From assembly GCF_003268855.1 (NCBI RefSeq), contig NZ_QLSZ01000002.1, positions 1 to 64,000 on the forward strand: a stretch of DNA of 64,000 nucleotides, in the 5' to 3' direction. Below are positions 61,839 to 64,000 of this stretch, piece after piece (position 1 is the stretch's first letter; the number at the start of each line of letters is the position of its first letter). Under the pieces are notes generated by a model. The model did no database searches. It saw only the letters and a program-made list of their open reading frames with translations, and was not told the origin of the DNA. Source of the DNA: Flavobacterium aciduliphilum (lineage in GTDB: Bacteria > Bacteroidota > Bacteroidia > Flavobacteriales > Flavobacteriaceae). The translations under genes were made by a program, and so were the position numbers.

Positions 61839-62609
61839 TTAAAATTCCCAAGAGTTTAGCGTTTGTATCGCATGATGTGCGGTTAAATCATATTGAACAG
61901 GTACAATAGAAATGTAATCATTAGCAAGGGCCCACTCGTCAGTGTCTTCTCCTTTGTCGAGATTAATAAATTCGCCGGTCAGCCAATAATAATCTTTTCC
62001 AAAGGGAGTTGTTCTTTTGTCAAATTTTTCTTGCCAGATCGCTTTGGCTTGTCTGCAAATTTTGATGCCTTTAATAGATTCTTTTTTAAGTTTTGGAAAG
62101 TTTACATTAAGAATAGTTCCTTCAGGTAATTTGTTCTGCAAAACTCGAGAAGCTATTGAAAGCACAAAAGGTTTGATTTGTTCAAAATCGGCGTTCCAAT
62201 TATAATCTAAAAGAGAAAATCCAATTGCAGGAATCCCTTCAATACCCGCTTCTAAAGCAGCACTCATGGTTCCTGAATAAATTACATTGATGGAGGAATT
62301 CGAACCATGATTAATTCCGGAAACGCATAAATCAGGTTTTTGTTTGAGTACCTCACTGATGGCCATTTTGACACAATCAACAGGGGTTCCAGAACAACTG
62401 TATTCGGTAACAAGGGCTTGTTCGTCAGAAATTTTATTCAAATGCAGGGTGTTGTTAATTGTTATGGCATGTCCCATAGCACTTTGAGGGCTGTCGGGCG
62501 CCACCACTACAACGGTTCCTAATTCAACCATACATGAAATAAGAGCTCGAATACCTGGAGCCGAAATTCCATCATCGTTGGTTACCAATATCAAAGGTTT
62601 TTTTTGCAT
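61839..62609 (-). CDS. surE: 5'-nucleotidase SurE
   Basis: This 256-aa cytoplasmic phosphatase has the SurE N-terminus LILVTNDDGISAPGIRAL with the metal-binding D-D pair, an ALITISDL-equivalent region near GTMSAALEAG and the Asn in SGINHGSN. I start it at the ATG at 62609 (MQKKPLILV), because the upstream in-frame Met at 62642 gives an unusual 11-residue extension. It hydrolyses nucleoside 5'- or 3'-monophosphates. It is the first gene of the surE-lpxB cluster. Confidence 0.93.
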   Translation of the reverse strand: MQKKPLILVTNDDGISAPGIRALISCMVELGTVVVVAPDSPQSAMGHAITINNTLHLNKISDEQALVTEYSCSGTPVDCVKMAISEVLKQKPDLCVSGINHGSNSSINVIYSGTMSAALEAGIEGIPAIGFSLLDYNWNADFEQIKPFVLSIASRVLQNKLPEGTILNVNFPKLKKESIKGIKICRQAKAIWQEKFDKRTTPFGKDYYWLTGEFINLDKGEDTDEWALANDYISIVPVQYDLTAHHAIQTLNSWEF

Positions 62610-62672
62610 GACACTTCCATTAAGGCTGTAACAAAAGTACATATTTTGTGTCTTATTCCGATATTAAATTAA

Positions 62673-62680
62673 TAACTTTG
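62673..62680 (+). promoter_or_regulatory. Candidate -7 box (TAACTTTG)
   Basis: TAACTTTG fits TAnnTTTG and lies about 105 bp before the protease ATG, in the divergent region to surE. The -33 partner is not clear. Confidence 0.35.
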
Positions 62681-62784
62681 AATCGGTGTTGATTTTTAAC
62701 AAAAAATTATGTGATTCTAACACATATTGGCATAATTTTTTAATGTATTTTTAGAAAAAAATAATGAATGAAATTTTTAGATTT

Positions 62785-64000
62785 ATGAAAAGAAATTATA
62801 AGATTATTTTGCTAGTTGTAGCACTTTCGGTTGGTTTGTGGAGTTTTATTCCAAAAATAAAAGGAAAAGATACAGAAAAAGATAAGTTGTTGTTGGAGCT
62901 TTTATCGTATGTTATTGAAAAAGGGCATTACAGTCCAGCAGCAATAGACGATGCTTTTTCTAAAGGCGTTTATAAAGAATATTTAACAACTATTGATCCG
63001 TCTAAACGCTATTTCTTGCAATCTGATATTGATGAGTTTTCTAAATATGAGACACAAATTGATGATCAAATTAAAAATAAAGAGTTAACTTTTTTTGATT
63101 TGACCTATACCCGTTTGATGCAAAGAATGGCAGAAAGCAGAACGTATTACAGAGATGTTTTAAAAAATCCTATCGATTATTCTATCGATGAAAAAATAGA
63201 TACTGATTATGAAAAAGCACTCTACTGTAAAAACGTGGAGGAGTTGAAAGATCGTTGGAGAAAACAGGTAAAACTATCTACGTTATCTTCGTTAGTTGAA
63301 AAACAAAAAATTCAAGAGGAAATTACTAATAATAAGAACAAAACGCCTGAGCAAAAATTAAATGATTTTAGAGTAAAACAAGGAAATAAGCTCACAAAAG
63401 AGGCGGAAGAAAAATTTCTAAAAAGTATTGCCAAACAAGATACTATGAAGATAAAATCGTTTGAGCAATTAGAAAGTGAGACACGTAAAAACGCATTAAA
63501 ATCACTAGAAGAAAATTATGATTTTGTGAATAAGGAATTGGATCGAGAAGATTGGTTTGCGATTTTTATAAATGCCATTGCGACGCGATTTGATCCGCAT
63601 ACTTCATATTTTGCTCCAGATGAAAAAGAGCGATTTGATGTGAGTATGAGTGGTAAATTAGAGGGAATAGGTGCGCGTTTACAAAAGAAAAATGATTACA
63701 CCGAGATTTCTGAGTTGATTTCAGGAGGTCCAGCATGGAGAGGGAAGGAATTGGAAGCAGGCGATATTGTCTTAAAAGTAGCTCAAGGAGACAGTGAACC
63801 AGTGGATGTAGTAGGCATGAGATTGGACGATGTGGTTAAAAAGATTAAGGGGCCTAAAGGAACTGAAGTAAAGTTGACGGTGAAAAAGACAGATGGTTCT
63901 ATAAAAGTGATTTCCATTATTAGAGATGAGGTTGAAATTGAAGAAACTTACGCTAAATCAAGTATTGTAGAGCGAAACGGTGTAAAATATGGAATTATTT
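62785..64000 (+). CDS. C-terminal processing (tail-specific) protease, 5' part
   Basis: The 405 codons present begin with MKRNYKIILLVVALSVGLWS, a single N-terminal hydrophobic segment. The ATG at 62764 (seven codons upstream) is a possible alternative. A DUF3340-like N-terminal helical region with PSKRYFLQSDIDEF and FDPHTSYFAPDEK is followed by a PDZ domain (GKLEGIGARL, LISGGPAWRGKELEAGDIVLKV). This is the S41 Prc/Tsp layout; the catalytic Ser-Lys pair would lie beyond the window. It should degrade or trim periplasmic proteins. Confidence 0.88.
   Translation, partial: MKRNYKIILLVVALSVGLWSFIPKIKGKDTEKDKLLLELLSYVIEKGHYSPAAIDDAFSKGVYKEYLTTIDPSKRYFLQSDIDEFSKYETQIDDQIKNKELTFFDLTYTRLMQRMAESRTYYRDVLKNPIDYSIDEKIDTDYEKALYCKNVEELKDRWRKQVKLSTLSSLVEKQKIQEEITNNKNKTPEQKLNDFRVKQGNKLTKEAEEKFLKSIAKQDTMKIKSFEQLESETRKNALKSLEENYDFVNKELDREDWFAIFINAIATRFDPHTSYFAPDEKERFDVSMSGKLEGIGARLQKKNDYTEISELISGGPAWRGKELEAGDIVLKVAQGDSEPVDVVGMRLDDVVKKIKGPKGTEVKLTVKKTDGSIKVISIIRDEVEIEETYAKSSIVERNGVKYGII

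Overview
The window looks like a chromosomal segment of a Flavobacterium-type bacterium (Bacteroidota, Flavobacteriaceae). The support is low GC, Bacteroidota-style promoter boxes (TAnnTTTG), SusC/SusD pairs, type IX secretion (T9SS) C-terminal sorting tails, a class II HMG-CoA reductase next to a GHMP kinase of the GYDIA type, and a tRNA gene without encoded CCA. The species cannot be named from the sequence alone.

Layout. 1-4.6 kb: the 5' part of a choice-of-anchor-L surface protein, an Nfu-type Fe-S carrier and a DUF885 lipoprotein. 4.6-8.1 kb: an accessory island with REP-like palindromes, a ~110-nt nested hairpin leader, a glycine-linker lipoprotein, and behind it an array of small single-span membrane peptides and orphan, frameshifted copies of the lipoprotein's C-terminal tail. 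8.2-33.6 kb: a starch/maltodextrin utilisation locus with a divergent layout. On the minus strand are three GH13 enzymes, one GH31, maltose phosphorylase (GH65), beta-phosphoglucomutase, a sugar transporter and a LacI-type regulator. On the plus strand are SusC, SusD, a SusE-like lipoprotein, a T9SS-secreted GH13 and a T9SS-secreted five-repeat starch-binding-like protein. A perfect palindrome suited to LacI binding lies between the two halves. Inferred flow: surface amylase and binding proteins cut and capture starch, SusCD imports oligosaccharides, exported GH13/GH31 enzymes shorten them, and the transporter, maltose phosphorylase and beta-PGM take maltose to glucose plus glucose-6-phosphate.

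33.6-45.1 kb: housekeeping genes: tRNA-Phe, coaX, an outer-membrane protein, a TPR protein, lptC, a CNNM/CBS protein, ppiD, a GHMP kinase, HMG-CoA reductase, and a second TPR protein that is a paralogue of the first.

45.1-51.9 kb: a compact type II-C CRISPR-Cas island. It holds a four-copy 22-bp palindromic tandem array, a tracrRNA on the minus strand, a catalytically intact 1130-aa Cas9, a REP pair, and 16 identical 36-bp repeats with 15 spacers. No cas1 or cas2 is present. A REP-associated transposase (RAYT) that carries palindromes inside its own reading frame follows.

51.9-64 kb: peptide use (DPP IV, two POT transporters), a thioredoxin-like protein, ComEC, an NlpC/P60 lipoprotein, LpxB, a small membrane protein, SurE and the 5' part of a C-terminal processing protease.

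The features I consider least explained are the lipoprotein tail-cassette array (5.2-8.05 kb), the palindromic 22-bp array upstream of the tracrRNA/cas9 pair, and a partial inverted repeat copy in front of the CRISPR array.
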